This document shows positions 53,509 to 63,344 of a DNA stretch of 64,000 nucleotides, piece after piece. The DNA is taken from NCBI RefSeq assembly GCF_030010375.1, contig NZ_JASCRY010000003.1, positions 248,001-312,000 of the forward strand. Direction: 5' to 3'. A program made the position numbers and the translations under genes. Numbering within the stretch: position 1 is the stretch's first letter; each line of letters begins with the position of its first letter. The stretch comes from Flavobacterium yafengii. Its GTDB lineage: Bacteria; Bacteroidota; Bacteroidia; Flavobacteriales; Flavobacteriaceae. Under the pieces are notes generated by a model. That model saw nothing but the letters and a program-made list of their open reading frames with translations, had not been told where the DNA came from and ran no database searches.

Positions 53509-55932
53509 ATGGCAAAAATTAAACACAACAATTTTATCGATACTGTCGATGAAATGTTAGCAATAGCAAAAAATGAAGGCACGATCCATCTCTATGCGGA
53601 AGACAAAATCCTTAGTGGACGTATCCTTCAAATTAATGGCAAACCCCTATTTCATTTTGCAACCACAAGCTATCTTGGACTTGAATACGACAATAGGCTA
53701 AAAGATGCTGCTATTTCTGCTATTACAAAATACGGTACCCAATTCCCGCTTTCTAAAACGTACCTTTCTCATCCTTTATACCATGAACTGGAAACCAAAA
53801 TTGAGGCCATGTATGGTATGCCCGGAATTGTAACCAAGAACAGCACATTGGGACACTTTGCTGTCATACCAACTGCGATACGAGATGAAGATGGAGTGCT
53901 GCTAGATCATCAGGTACATTGGAGTGTCCAGAATGCCTGCCAGCTTTTAAAACTAAGAGGCATTCCTGTTGAGATGATTCGGCACAACAATCTGCAAATG
54001 TTAGAGGACAAACTCAAAGAGTTGTCCTCGAAATGTAAAAAGATATGGTACATGGCCGATGGTGTTTATTCCATGTTTGGTGATTATGCCCCCATTTCAG
54101 ATCTACTGGAACTATGCAAAAAATATGCACAGTTACAACTCTATTTTGATGATGTACATGGCATGAGTTGGAAGGGAAAAAATGGTACAGGCTACGTTCT
54201 TGACATGCTAAAAGAACTACCGGAAAACATCATGATTGTAGGTACCCTGAGCAAGACATTTGGTGCCAGCGGAGCGGTCTTTATCACCTCCGATACTACC
54301 TTGCGCAATCGAATTAAGAATTTTGGAGGACCGCTCACTTTTTCAGCCCAATTGGAGCCTGCTTCGGTGGCTGCAGCGTCGGCTTCGGCCGCAATCCATC
54401 TTTCTCCTGAAATTACTATTTTACAGGAAGAACTGGCGCAAAAAATCGGGTATTTCAATTCGCTGATAAAGGCTACATCGCTTCCGATGATCGCCCCGAA
54501 TAGTTCTCCCGTTTTCTTCCTTGGCACAGCCATGCCACTGACTGCCTATCGATTAGTGCAACGTCTTTTTAGCGAAGGGTATTTTGTTAATCCAGGACTA
54601 TATCCTGCTGTTCCTGTTAAAAATTCAGGCATCCGTATTACCGTTTCCCGCAACAATCAAGAAGAAGATATAAGAGGACTAGTTCAGGCTTTGGAATACC
54701 ATTTTCCAAAAGCACTGGAAGAGACTTCCAACACACTGCATAAAGTATCAAGGGCCTTTGGCATTCCTGAAATTTTGCAGAAAAAAGAAAAATTGATTCC
54801 TCAAACATCACTTAATTTTCAATATGAAACATCGATACAACAAGTTGATAAAGCCACTTGGAATACCCTTCTTGGCGGACAAAGTACATTTGATTGGGAT
54901 GGACTTTGTTTTCTGGAGGATGCTTTTAAAAGCTCCGTAGATGCTGAAAATAATTGGAGTTTTCACTACTATCTAATAAGTGATGCAACTGATGTTCCGA
55001 TACTAGCCACTTTTTTCACCTTTGGGTTGTGGAAAGATGATATGCTTGCCCCTGAATCAGTTTCACTTCAGCTCGAAGAAAAAAGAATGAGAGATCCTTC
55101 GTACCTGACCTCAAAAGTACTAGGCATGGGTTCGCTTTTTACCGAAGGCAATCATTGCTACTTAAATGATACACATCCCTTGTGTAAAAATGCAGTCATA
55201 CTGCTCTTAGAACAGGTCGAAATTCTAAATCAGAATTTGAACGCAGACATGTTGGTATTACGGGATTTTGACGAAGATATACAGCTGAATCGCATCTTCC
55301 ACAATCAGGGCTTTATCAAAATAAACATGCCAGAAACCTGCATCATCGAAAATGTTTCTTGGGATACTATTGAGGAGTTCACCATTACCCTTTCCCCCCG
55401 TTCCAAAAAACATTTTATGAAAGAGATTTTACCTTTTGAAAATGCATTTGATATCGTTATAAAAGAAGAATTGACAGCCGATGAAATTACGCAAGGATAC
55501 CATCTTTACCAGCATGTGAAAAATAATAATTATGCTGTCAATACCTTTACCTACTCGATCGATGTCTTTAGAAAAATGGCTGCTAATACTCATTGGGAAT
55601 TTATACTGCTGCATCTAAAAAATACTAAAGAAACACAAAATGAAAGTCCGCTTGTCGGAATCCTTTTCTGCTACAAAAACTCAGGTCGAACGTATGTCCC
55701 TTCCCTAATTGGTATGGACTATACCATTCCAAAAAAGTTCAGTTTATACCGTCAACTTTTATTTCAGGGAATTAAACGTGCAAAGGAACTGGGTTATAAA
55801 AAGATTGATTTGGGAATTACGGCCACATTTGAAAAGAGAAAACTGGGAGCCACAGTAATTCCAAAAGTAGCTTACGTTCAGGCAAAAGATAATTTTTCGA
55901 TGGAATTTATGGGTGCCATTCAGACCAAATAA
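53509..55932 (+). CDS. Fusion of PLP-dependent alpha-oxoamine synthase-like enzyme and GNAT-like acyltransferase
   Basis: 807 aa. Residues about 30-410 match the 8-amino-7-oxononanoate synthase/2-amino-3-ketobutyrate ligase family: YLGLEYDNRLKDAAI, DGVYSMFGDYAP, DDVHG and PLP-binding Lys249 in GTLSKTFGASGA. Such enzymes condense an acyl-CoA with an amino acid. Residues about 430-800 form a GNAT-like region with TSKVLGMGSLF and, at the end, AKELGYKKIDLGITATFEKRK. The fusion suggests a lipid or small-molecule product that is then N-acylated. It is a single gene between the AraC regulator and the mobility module. Full-length, no frameshift; product unknown. Confidence 0.9.
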   Translation: MAKIKHNNFIDTVDEMLAIAKNEGTIHLYAEDKILSGRILQINGKPLFHFATTSYLGLEYDNRLKDAAISAITKYGTQFPLSKTYLSHPLYHELETKIEAMYGMPGIVTKNSTLGHFAVIPTAIRDEDGVLLDHQVHWSVQNACQLLKLRGIPVEMIRHNNLQMLEDKLKELSSKCKKIWYMADGVYSMFGDYAPISDLLELCKKYAQLQLYFDDVHGMSWKGKNGTGYVLDMLKELPENIMIVGTLSKTFGASGAVFITSDTTLRNRIKNFGGPLTFSAQLEPASVAAASASAAIHLSPEITILQEELAQKIGYFNSLIKATSLPMIAPNSSPVFFLGTAMPLTAYRLVQRLFSEGYFVNPGLYPAVPVKNSGIRITVSRNNQEEDIRGLVQALEYHFPKALEETSNTLHKVSRAFGIPEILQKKEKLIPQTSLNFQYETSIQQVDKATWNTLLGGQSTFDWDGLCFLEDAFKSSVDAENNWSFHYYLISDATDVPILATFFTFGLWKDDMLAPESVSLQLEEKRMRDPSYLTSKVLGMGSLFTEGNHCYLNDTHPLCKNAVILLLEQVEILNQNLNADMLVLRDFDEDIQLNRIFHNQGFIKINMPETCIIENVSWDTIEEFTITLSPRSKKHFMKEILPFENAFDIVIKEELTADEITQGYHLYQHVKNNNYAVNTFTYSIDVFRKMAANTHWEFILLHLKNTKETQNESPLVGILFCYKNSGRTYVPSLIGMDYTIPKKFSLYRQLLFQGIKRAKELGYKKIDLGITATFEKRKLGATVIPKVAYVQAKDNFSMEFMGAIQTK

Positions 55933-56041
55933 AATGTATTCCGGTTAGAAAAACAGTCAAATTCATCTTATATTTTTTTACCGGAATGCTGGATTAAAAA
56001 CTGGATTTATAATACTCCGATATAGAATTGCTCTATAAAAT

Positions 56042-56101
56042 CGCCAATCCATTATGGAGTACCAAATTATGTAACTTCTCCATAATGGATTGGCGGCTTT
56101 T
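56042..56101. terminator. 18-bp perfect hairpin terminator between convergent genes
   Basis: CGCCAATCCATTATGGAG (56042-56059) pairs with CTCCATAATGGATTGGCG (56078-56095) and is followed by a T-run to 56101. It separates the PLP fusion from the convergent 99-aa gene. Confidence 0.85.
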
Positions 56102-56103
56102 TT

Positions 56104-56403
56104 CTACTTCCTGTCGCCGAGTGTATTGAGTTTCTCGCTTAATTCTATAAGCCCGGCTTTCTGCAGACATTCGTCTGCTACCAATTTTAATTCCTGCAAA
56201 CTCTCTTCAGGAACACTGCCTAAAAATGATACCGATTTGTCATCCTCTTTAGCAGACAAACCACGCTCAATGACATGGTTTAATAACAGTACATTTTTTC
56301 GTGAAATTTTCAAATCTATTTTCACCATCTCATTCATCCCAGGCGTGCTCAATATCGTATCAAACACTTTGGCCACATCATTTGTTGTCAGCATAATTTT
56401 CAC
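56104..56403 (-). CDS. Small unknown protein of the mobile region
   Basis: 99 aa, soluble and helical (NDVAKVFDTILSTPGMNEMV; LSEKLNTLGDRK at the end). ATG at codon 4 (MLTTNDVAK) is an alternative start. No motif. The length and the KISRKNVLLLNHVIERGL segment recall small conserved genes in Bacteroidota mobilizable elements, but I cannot name a family. It is transcribed away from the mob genes and ends next to the terminator. Confidence 0.72.
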   Translation of the reverse strand: MKIMLTTNDVAKVFDTILSTPGMNEMVKIDLKISRKNVLLLNHVIERGLSAKEDDKSVSFLGSVPEESLQELKLVADECLQKAGLIELSEKLNTLGDRK

Positions 56404-57058
56404 GTTTTAATTAATAATTTACTGTTACAAAGGTATAAAGGCCGTTCTGAATTATCATGGGCAAAATATACCTATGATGGGTGAGATTCCTACCGCTTAC
56501 TTAACTTAGCATTTGATTATACTAATGAACTTAAAAGCAAATTGCTATTGACACTTTTTCCCTTTAAAGAAAGTGACAAAAACCTTCCTGAAAACAGTCA
56601 GGACTTTGTCGCTTTAAAATCGAATTATTGCTTTGAAAGAGCACGTCCCTTTAATCGAAAATCATGAACCAAACCAGCTATGCGATTACTAGGCTATACC
56701 AGTACAAAATTATAGGCAGCGTGCCCTTTCCTTGAGTACTAAATACAAGATGAAAATACGCTTTCTAAAAACGATCAAATTTTAATGATTATACTAATAG
56801 TGCTTCTTACCCTGTGAAAGACCGTTTTTATATTATCAGATTTTAAAAAGAGGTTCTACATGAGAAATCAGCTTTTTGAGCATTTTAGAAGTATTGCAAA
56901 GTCTAACAGACATTAGAAGTATCCGGAAGATTGCCACGTTCCTGCAATCGGCAAGATGTCCGGTTGTATCACAACCGATATCTTGCTGCCTATTCACTCG
57001 GAACTCGTGGGCAGTGACACAGAAAGATTAAAAGAGCTTTAAAACAATAAAATGAGAG
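56404..57058. promoter_or_regulatory. Noncoding region before the mob operon; oriT candidate
   Basis: No gene seen. Within it GCAAGAT (56951-56957) pairs with ATCTTGC (56980-56986) and, nested, CGGTTGT (56961-56967) with ACAACCG (56971-56977). A smaller TCCTGA/TCAGGA stem lies near 56587-56604. In Bacteroidota mobilizable elements oriT typically lies directly upstream of the first mob gene, so the nic site is expected here. The exact position cannot be assigned. Confidence 0.5.
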
Positions 57059-57448
57059 ATGATGGAAGAGCAAAACAACCGAACAAAGTGGCTTCATCTG
57101 CGGTTAACCCCTGATGAATATCAAAAGATAATGAAAGAGTTTAATACATCAACCTGCCGAAAAATAAGCGATTATGCAAGAAAAAATCTTTTACAGAAAC
57201 CTATAATCAGTACCTATCGAAATCAATCCTTAGACGATTTTATGGCAGAAATGATTCGCCTGAGAGGGGAACTTAATGCTATCGGGAACAACTTCAATCA
57301 GGCTGTAAAAAAACTTCATACGTTACATCAGATTAACGATTTTAAGCACTGGCTCATTAGCTATGAATTGGAAAAAAAGATTCTTTTTAATAAGGTCGAT
57401 GAAATCAAAAAACACATTCAAAAATTTGCAGAAACATGGTTGCAATAA
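57059..57448 (+). CDS. Mobilization accessory protein (MobC/BmgA-like, ribbon-helix-helix type)
   Basis: 129 aa. KWLHLRLTPDEYQKIMKEF, then RKISDYARKNLLQKP and a helical part with RLRGELNAIGNNFNQAVKKL match the relaxosome accessory proteins that bind oriT and help the relaxase nick. The relaxase gene overlaps its end by 13 bp. Confidence 0.9.
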   Translation: MMEEQNNRTKWLHLRLTPDEYQKIMKEFNTSTCRKISDYARKNLLQKPIISTYRNQSLDDFMAEMIRLRGELNAIGNNFNQAVKKLHTLHQINDFKHWLISYELEKKILFNKVDEIKKHIQKFAETWLQ

Positions 57449-58752
57449 TCAAAACTGGACATTCTATTAATCGCATTTTGAACTACAATGAAAACAAAGT
57501 TCAGCAGGGAGTAGCAGAATGCATTGGCGCCGGAAATTACCCAGTTGATATCGACAAAATGATCTTTACCATGAAACTAAACCGCTTCTTAAAACAGGTT
57601 GATTTGAATGAAAATGTGAAACGGAACAGCGTGCATATTTCACTAAATTTTGATACAACTGAAAAAGGAATTCCAAAAGAGAAACTTATGGAAATAGCGG
57701 ATACGTATATGGCGAAAATTGGTTTTAAAGAACAACCCTATCTGGTGTATCAACATCATGATGCGGGACATCCTCACATTCATATCATTTCCTTAAAAGT
57801 CAGAGACGACGGTAGCAGAATTGACATGCAGAATATTGGTCGAAACCAGTCTGAAAAAGCCCGAAAAGAAATTGAAACAGCGTATGGATTGGTTCCAGCA
57901 GAGAAGTACAAACGAGAAAAAGAATTGGTCGTAAAACCTTTTGATACCAACAAAGTGGAATACGGACGTACTGAATCCAAACGGGCCATAACCAACGTCT
58001 TGGATAAAGTGATCCAGAATTATAAATACACCAGCCTGCCCGAATTAAATGCCGTGCTCCAACAGTATAACATTGCAGCAGACCGAGGAAGCGAAAATTC
58101 AAGGATTTTCCAAAACAGAGGATTAGTATATCGCATACTGGATCAAGGTGGTAATAAGGTTGGTGTTCCTATTAAAGCGAGTGACTTTTACAGCAAACCA
58201 ACACTTAAATTTTTAGAAGAACGCTTTATTGAAAATGAAAAAACGAGAACTCCTCATAAATCAAGAATAAAAAATGCTGTTGATATTGCATTATTGAACA
58301 ACAAAAAAATGGCAATTCAGGAATTGGCAAAAATAGTAGAAATGTCTGGAATCAAAATGGTTCTTCGGCAAAATGCGAAAGGTTTACTTTACGGAATCAC
58401 ATATGTAGATCACCACACTCAAAGTGTATTTAATGGAAGTGCATTAGGCAAATTATACAGTGCAAAAGCCATTCAGGAGCGCTGTGGTTTAAATGAATTG
58501 GTGCATCAAAAGACAGCTGATTCCAAAGTTAAAAAATCTAATGGAATTACAACGGACGGAGACTCCAGAGAAGTCAGACCTACTTCTGTTGGTCAAGATT
58601 CTAAAAAAAGTATAGCAGGTAATGCTACCAACGAGATTGCAAAATTAGTTAACGCACTCACACAGTCGGAACACGATTCCTCCTACCTGCCCAATCAACT
58701 AAAAGGGAAAAAGAAAAAAAAGAAACGAAAAGGATCCTCTGATAACCAATAA
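57436..58752 (+). CDS. Relaxase/mobilization nuclease
   Basis: 438 aa. The catalytic His cluster is YQHHDAGHPHIHIIS (about residues 104-118). Preceding SVHISLNFDTTEKGI fits the MobA/VirD2-like relaxase fold. It nicks oriT and leads the DNA strand out. The C-terminus is Lys-rich (KKKKKKRKGSS). It needs the coupling protein encoded next and a conjugation apparatus supplied elsewhere; no other transfer genes are in the window. The catalytic Tyr is probably in the N-terminal RILNYNENK segment. Confidence 0.94.
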   Translation: MVAIIKTGHSINRILNYNENKVQQGVAECIGAGNYPVDIDKMIFTMKLNRFLKQVDLNENVKRNSVHISLNFDTTEKGIPKEKLMEIADTYMAKIGFKEQPYLVYQHHDAGHPHIHIISLKVRDDGSRIDMQNIGRNQSEKARKEIETAYGLVPAEKYKREKELVVKPFDTNKVEYGRTESKRAITNVLDKVIQNYKYTSLPELNAVLQQYNIAADRGSENSRIFQNRGLVYRILDQGGNKVGVPIKASDFYSKPTLKFLEERFIENEKTRTPHKSRIKNAVDIALLNNKKMAIQELAKIVEMSGIKMVLRQNAKGLLYGITYVDHHTQSVFNGSALGKLYSAKAIQERCGLNELVHQKTADSKVKKSNGITTDGDSREVRPTSVGQDSKKSIAGNATNEIAKLVNALTQSEHDSSYLPNQLKGKKKKKKRKGSSDNQ

Positions 58753-58763
58753 ACGAAACCATT

Positions 58764-60752
58764 ATGGCTATGCAAACCGGAGAAAACGAACAGGCATTGC
58801 GGAAAATTCTCGATATGACCCGACTCATCAGTATTGTACTTTTACTACTCCATTTTTATTATTACTGCTATACCGCCTTCCAAGGATGGGGCTTTGTTAG
58901 TGCCTTCAGCGATTCTATTTTAGGTAACATACAGCGTACGGGATTGTTCCGTTATTTTCATAAATCCAAGATTTTTACTTTGGGATTTTTATTGATTTCC
59001 TTACTTGGAGCAAAAGGCCGCAAAGACGAAAAACTAAATCTTAAAACAGCTATTGCTTATATCATAACAGGTGTATTAATTTACTTTCTGAGCTACTTAT
59101 CGCTGTTCCTAAAAACAGATACTACTGCAAAAGCAATTGTTTATATCGGTAGTACGACTATCGGATTTTTAGTAATCCTTTCCGGAGGGACATTACTATC
59201 CCGAATTATAAAAAACCGGTTGAATAACAACGATATTTTCAATAAAGAAAATGAAACCTTTCCGCAGGAAGAACGATTGCTGGAAAATGAATATTCCATC
59301 AATCTTCCGGCGCGGTATCATTTGAAAGATAAAGTCCGAAACAGCTGGATTAACATCATCAATCCCTTTCGGGCTCTAATGGTTTTGGGAACTCCGGGAT
59401 CGGGTAAATCTTATTTTGTTATTCGGCATGTGATTACCCAGCACATTCGCAAAGGGTTTACCATGTTTATTTATGATTTTAAATTTGATGACCTTTCTAA
59501 AATCACCTATAATACCTGGCTTAAATACAAGCACCTCTATCCTATCCCACCTCAATTTTATGTGATTAATTTTGATGACTTGACTCGCACCCACCGATGC
59601 AATCCACTAGAGCCCTCTGCTATGACCGACATCACGGATGCTGCGGAATCAGCCAGAACGATTTTATTGGGACTCAACAAAGAATGGATCAAAAGACAGG
59701 GAGACTTTTTTGTCGAATCACCTATCAATTTCCTCACCGCTATCATTTGGTATTTAAGGAAATTTAAGGATGGCCAATTCTGTACGCTGCCGCATGTTAT
59801 TGAACTCATGCAGCTCGACTATGACAGTCTGTTTACGATTTTGCGGACGGAGAAAGAAATTGAAGTCCTCATTAATCCTTTTATAAATGCCTATCTCAAT
59901 GATGCCATGGAACAACTGGAGGGACAAATTGCTTCCGCCAAGATTGCGATGGCCAGACTTTCTTCTCCCCAGTTGTATTATGTACTATCCGGAAATGACT
60001 TTACATTAGACATTAATAATCCGGCTGAACCAAAGATTGTCTGCATGGGCAATAACCCTCAGAAAATACAAATTTATGGTGCCGTATTATCCTTGTATGT
60101 CTCCCGCTTAGTAAAGCTGGTGAATCAAAAAGGGAAACTGAAAAGCAGTTTAATATTCGATGAATTTCCGACTATTTATCTCAATAATATGGATAGCCTG
60201 ATCGCCACAGCCAGAAGCAATAAGGTCGCCACTTGTTTGGGAATTCAAGACTTTAGCCAGCTGCGAAAAGATTACGGTCGTGAACAAGCCGATGTGATTA
60301 TGAATATTACCGGAAACATTGTCAGCGGTCAAGTAACTGGTGATACAGCAAAGCAATTGTCAGAACGTTTCGGGAAAATTATGCAGGACAGAGAAAGTCT
60401 ATCTATAAATAGTGGTGACACCTCCATCAGCCGTTCTAAACAATTAGAGTCAGCCGTCCCTCCTTCCAAGATTTCCTCTTTAAGTTCCGGTGAATTTGTA
60501 GGCATGGTTGCCGATGATCCTGATTGTAAAATTGAATTAAAGACGTTTCATTGTGAAATAGTCAATGACCATGAGGCGCTAAAAAAAGAAGAAGACAATT
60601 ATAAAGATATTGCGGTAATTAGGAAGATTGATACTGCAATGGTACAACGAAATTATCTACAGGTAAAACAGGATATTCAAGAGATCATGCAGTCTGAAAT
60701 GGAGCGTTTGTTAGGTGATCCGGGGCTAGCTTATTTGGTATTGAAGAAATGA
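58764..60752 (+). CDS. Type IV coupling protein (TraG/TraD/MobC-like)
   Basis: 662 aa. Three to four N-terminal helices (within 10-160), then Walker A GTPGSGKS near 209-216 (VLGTPGSGKSYFVIRHVI), Walker B LIFDEFPTIYL near 463 and a C-terminal SLSINSGDTSISRSKQ stretch. It links relaxosome to the secretion channel and pumps DNA. The gene starts 11 bp after the relaxase gene. Together with the two preceding genes it forms a complete mobilization set. Confidence 0.94.
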   Translation: MAMQTGENEQALRKILDMTRLISIVLLLLHFYYYCYTAFQGWGFVSAFSDSILGNIQRTGLFRYFHKSKIFTLGFLLISLLGAKGRKDEKLNLKTAIAYIITGVLIYFLSYLSLFLKTDTTAKAIVYIGSTTIGFLVILSGGTLLSRIIKNRLNNNDIFNKENETFPQEERLLENEYSINLPARYHLKDKVRNSWINIINPFRALMVLGTPGSGKSYFVIRHVITQHIRKGFTMFIYDFKFDDLSKITYNTWLKYKHLYPIPPQFYVINFDDLTRTHRCNPLEPSAMTDITDAAESARTILLGLNKEWIKRQGDFFVESPINFLTAIIWYLRKFKDGQFCTLPHVIELMQLDYDSLFTILRTEKEIEVLINPFINAYLNDAMEQLEGQIASAKIAMARLSSPQLYYVLSGNDFTLDINNPAEPKIVCMGNNPQKIQIYGAVLSLYVSRLVKLVNQKGKLKSSLIFDEFPTIYLNNMDSLIATARSNKVATCLGIQDFSQLRKDYGREQADVIMNITGNIVSGQVTGDTAKQLSERFGKIMQDRESLSINSGDTSISRSKQLESAVPPSKISSLSSGEFVGMVADDPDCKIELKTFHCEIVNDHEALKKEEDNYKDIAVIRKIDTAMVQRNYLQVKQDIQEIMQSEMERLLGDPGLAYLVLKK

Positions 60753-61148
60753 TTTTTTACTCTTTATCTAATGTCGTACGCTTTAAAAATGAAACCATTT
60801 AACACCTTTTACTATAATAAATAATTTGCATCCTTCTCTAAAACAGTAGTACTTAGATTAAATTACAAAAAATTAATGCAATAAAATTTTAACATTAGAT
60901 GCAGTTAAACTACCTATTTTGTTAAAATAAAAATACAATCAGTTCCACTTTGAATATTATAAATTATTAAAATATATTTTTGACGTAATCTCTTAAAAAA
61001 AAATTAAGAGATAGCCTTCTTTCAGTAGAAAAATAATTTTATAAACAGAATTCTTAAATACAGAAATTGTAAATCACTTCTATTCTACGTTTACCCAAAC
61101 TAAATAGTTTCAAGAAAAATAATATATATAGTAAAGACAAAAAAAAGA
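60753..61148. other. AT-rich gene-free stretch with one hairpin
   Basis: No gene seen. ATCTCTTAA (60988-60996) pairs with TTAAGAGAT (61004-61012) around an A-rich loop; it may end the mob transcript. A promoter for the next gene is expected but no good TAnnTTTG was identified. Confidence 0.5.
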
Positions 61149-62351
61149 ATGCCAAAGATTATACATATAATTATATTTCTATTAATTTCAATAGGTATTT
61201 CTGCTCAAAATAGTGATGGATATTGGGACAAGGACAGAGCAACGAAACGTGAAACCATTTTAGAGGCTGGTGCAAAAACATGGATACGATCTGATGAACT
61301 TCCTATTGGCACCACAGAATTTGTGTATCGTATAACGGTACTGGGAGAAGGCCAAAAAAGTGTAGATGGCCTAGCCACTGCATTGTCCATGCTACCTGAT
61401 CCTAGCGGGATTTCAAAAGGCTCAGCTATCGCCATATCATTAATGTCTACAATGTCTGGTAATCACAACTGCTATTACTCTATTTTTACTTCACAAGAAG
61501 ATGCAGATAATTATTATAAGACAGGAAACTACAAAACTGCCTGTTATAGCCATCCAAATGAAATCACTAGTGAAGTAAACCGAATCTCTATTAAAAGTTC
61601 CACTTGTATAAATGAGAATACTAGATACATTTGGTTTGGTTTCAAAAGCACCAATAGTTTCATGGATGAAAAAATTGTACTTGAAATTGTCCCGTGGATT
61701 GATAATAAAGCAGCACGAGGATGGACCAACACAATCAAAACAAATGTTTTAGAAAATTGTAGAAATAGTTATGAAGCAAAAAAAATGGTTAATCCCGATA
61801 ACTATTGTCTTTGTTTGTTAGAAAAATTAGAAGCCAGTTACAAATTACAAGACTATCAGAAATTAATTCCAGCTGAACAAAACAAAATAGCTGAAGAAAT
61901 TGGACAACAATGCCTTTCAGATACAGGAGAATTAAATCATTTGTACAATAAAGAAAGAGAAACAGCTAACAGTTACATCGCCAGAAAGCAATACGCAGAT
62001 GCGATAAACAAATATTTAGCCATAATTGCACAAACTACATCGCAATTTGATGACTATAATAATTTAGGCTATTGCTACATCCTCACCAAACAATACCTAA
62101 AGGCTATCAAATATTTAAAAGAAGGCGAAAAACTTGACGAAACCGATTTGATAATCAAAGGAAATTTGGCACATGCCTATCTCTTAAGTGGAGACACCGA
62201 ACAAGCAAAAACAATCTATTTAAAATACAAATCACAAAACATTAATGAAAGCTTAAGTTGGATTGACATGGTAAAAATAGATTTTGATGATTTTAGAAAG
62301 GTTGGAATCCAGTCTGAAAATTTTAATGAAATATTAAACTTAATAAATTAA
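61149..62351 (+). CDS. Secreted TPR-repeat protein of unknown function
   Basis: 400 aa. Signal peptide MPKIIHIIIFLLISIGISAQ. The middle (about 60-190) is a unique domain with several Cys (NHNCYY, KTACYS, SSTCINE, ENCRNSY, NYCLCLLEK, QCLSD). The C-terminal 150 residues are TPR repeats (QYADAINKYLAIIAQTT, DDYNNLGYCYILTKQYLKAI, KGNLAHAYLLSGDTEQAKTI). No enzyme motif. It is an isolated gene between the mob module and the kinase-containing group and may be exported to the periplasm or surface. Confidence 0.82.
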   Translation: MPKIIHIIIFLLISIGISAQNSDGYWDKDRATKRETILEAGAKTWIRSDELPIGTTEFVYRITVLGEGQKSVDGLATALSMLPDPSGISKGSAIAISLMSTMSGNHNCYYSIFTSQEDADNYYKTGNYKTACYSHPNEITSEVNRISIKSSTCINENTRYIWFGFKSTNSFMDEKIVLEIVPWIDNKAARGWTNTIKTNVLENCRNSYEAKKMVNPDNYCLCLLEKLEASYKLQDYQKLIPAEQNKIAEEIGQQCLSDTGELNHLYNKERETANSYIARKQYADAINKYLAIIAQTTSQFDDYNNLGYCYILTKQYLKAIKYLKEGEKLDETDLIIKGNLAHAYLLSGDTEQAKTIYLKYKSQNINESLSWIDMVKIDFDDFRKVGIQSENFNEILNLIN

Positions 62352-62365
62352 AAACAATAAATAAT

Positions 62366-62656
62366 ATGGCAAATTTTACAAAAAAAGATTTAGGATTCAA
62401 TAATTATTCCACAACTGCAGATGGTGGAGATAATCCAAAATATATAGGAACTCTCGATAGAATAAAAGTCGACAAAACTGAGGAATATGAGGTTATTTAT
62501 TTCTGCAATAAATTTCTTGAAAAATATGATATTCCTCAAACAAAAGAAAGTTTTCAAAATGTTGAAAGATTATTGCATCATGAAGATTTAAGAGGGGAAG
62601 ACAACAGAGAGAACATCATAAATTGGATCGCTAATAGTTGGCATAAAAATAATTAA
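62366..62656 (+). CDS. Small unknown protein, 96 aa
   Basis: Soluble (MANFTKKDLGFNNYSTTADG start; ENIINWIANSWHKNN end). The acidic middle has EEYEVIYFCNKFLEKY. No recognised family. It lies 14 bp after the TPR gene and is probably cotranscribed with it. It has no signal peptide, so it stays cytoplasmic. Confidence 0.7.
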   Translation: MANFTKKDLGFNNYSTTADGGDNPKYIGTLDRIKVDKTEEYEVIYFCNKFLEKYDIPQTKESFQNVERLLHHEDLRGEDNRENIINWIANSWHKNN

Positions 62657-63025
62657 AAAACCTCAATGCTATTTATAAGTTACTTATCTCCAAAACTGGA
62701 GAATTGAAAAAAATTAATTGATCTGAGCCATAAAATTGAACACTATTTCATGGTCAACGTTATGTATCATTGCTGTTCTACCTCCTATAATAATTGGTTT
62801 CCACATAAAAATTAAATTAAAATATATAATTATGAATCAAGGAATTATCTACCATTGAAGAATACAGAAAATAGTTCAAAAAATATAAAGACGTTTAAGT
62901 GGTACTGAAAAAATAATAAGATAGTATTACTCAAAGTCTGTAACAATTAGGGACTTTAAACTGAGTAGATTCAAAAAGGAATTAAGTAGGAGTAGCTTAA
63001 AAATTAAAATAAATAATTTAAACAT
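62657..63025. other. Gene-free stretch before the GGGGY protein
   Basis: No intact frame longer than a few dozen codons. A stretch near 62830-62990 (AATCAAGGAATTATCTACCA onward) looks like a decayed coding segment with several stops, but no parent gene could be named. Confidence 0.4.
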
Positions 63026-63343
63026 ATGAGTGGATCAGGAGGCGGTGGATACGTACCACCACAAAGAGCAAAATTTAATTGTGAAACAAGTCAAATTATC
63101 ACAAATCTTTCTAGTATAGATTTAATAGTACTTAAAAAACTATTTGTGGGAAATATTCTAGAAATTGAAATTGGTAAAAATGAAGCATTAATTGCCCTTA
63201 ATGCGGATGGAGAAATAATAGGTTCCGTTGTTCATCCTAGTACAACTGATATTATTGAATGTATCAAAATGGGAAATCATTATCAGGCAGAAATAATTGA
63301 AATTAATTATCCTGTTTGTAAAGTAAAAGTAAAAAGTATATAA
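63026..63343 (+). CDS. Small protein with Gly-rich N-terminus, partner of a PfkB-like kinase
   Basis: 105 aa. Starts MSGSGGGGYVPPQRAKFNCE, then a compact all-beta-like region (TQIITN-type strands, LEIEIGKNEALIALNADGEI, YQAEIIEINYPVCKVKVKSI). One Cys near 19. The SGSGGGGY start followed by a beta barrel recalls small adaptor-like proteins encoded in conflict or modification cassettes, but I cannot name the family. It ends 1 bp before the kinase start at 63345, so they are very probably cotranslated. Confidence 0.75.
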   Translation: MSGSGGGGYVPPQRAKFNCETSQIITNLSSIDLIVLKKLFVGNILEIEIGKNEALIALNADGEIIGSVVHPSTTDIIECIKMGNHYQAEIIEINYPVCKVKVKSI

Positions 63344-63344
63344 T

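Noticed and set aside
56090..56410. 106-codon plus-strand frame opposite the 99-aa gene
   Set aside because: Starts within the terminator hairpin T-run and is Ser/Phe-rich, typical of an antisense shadow.
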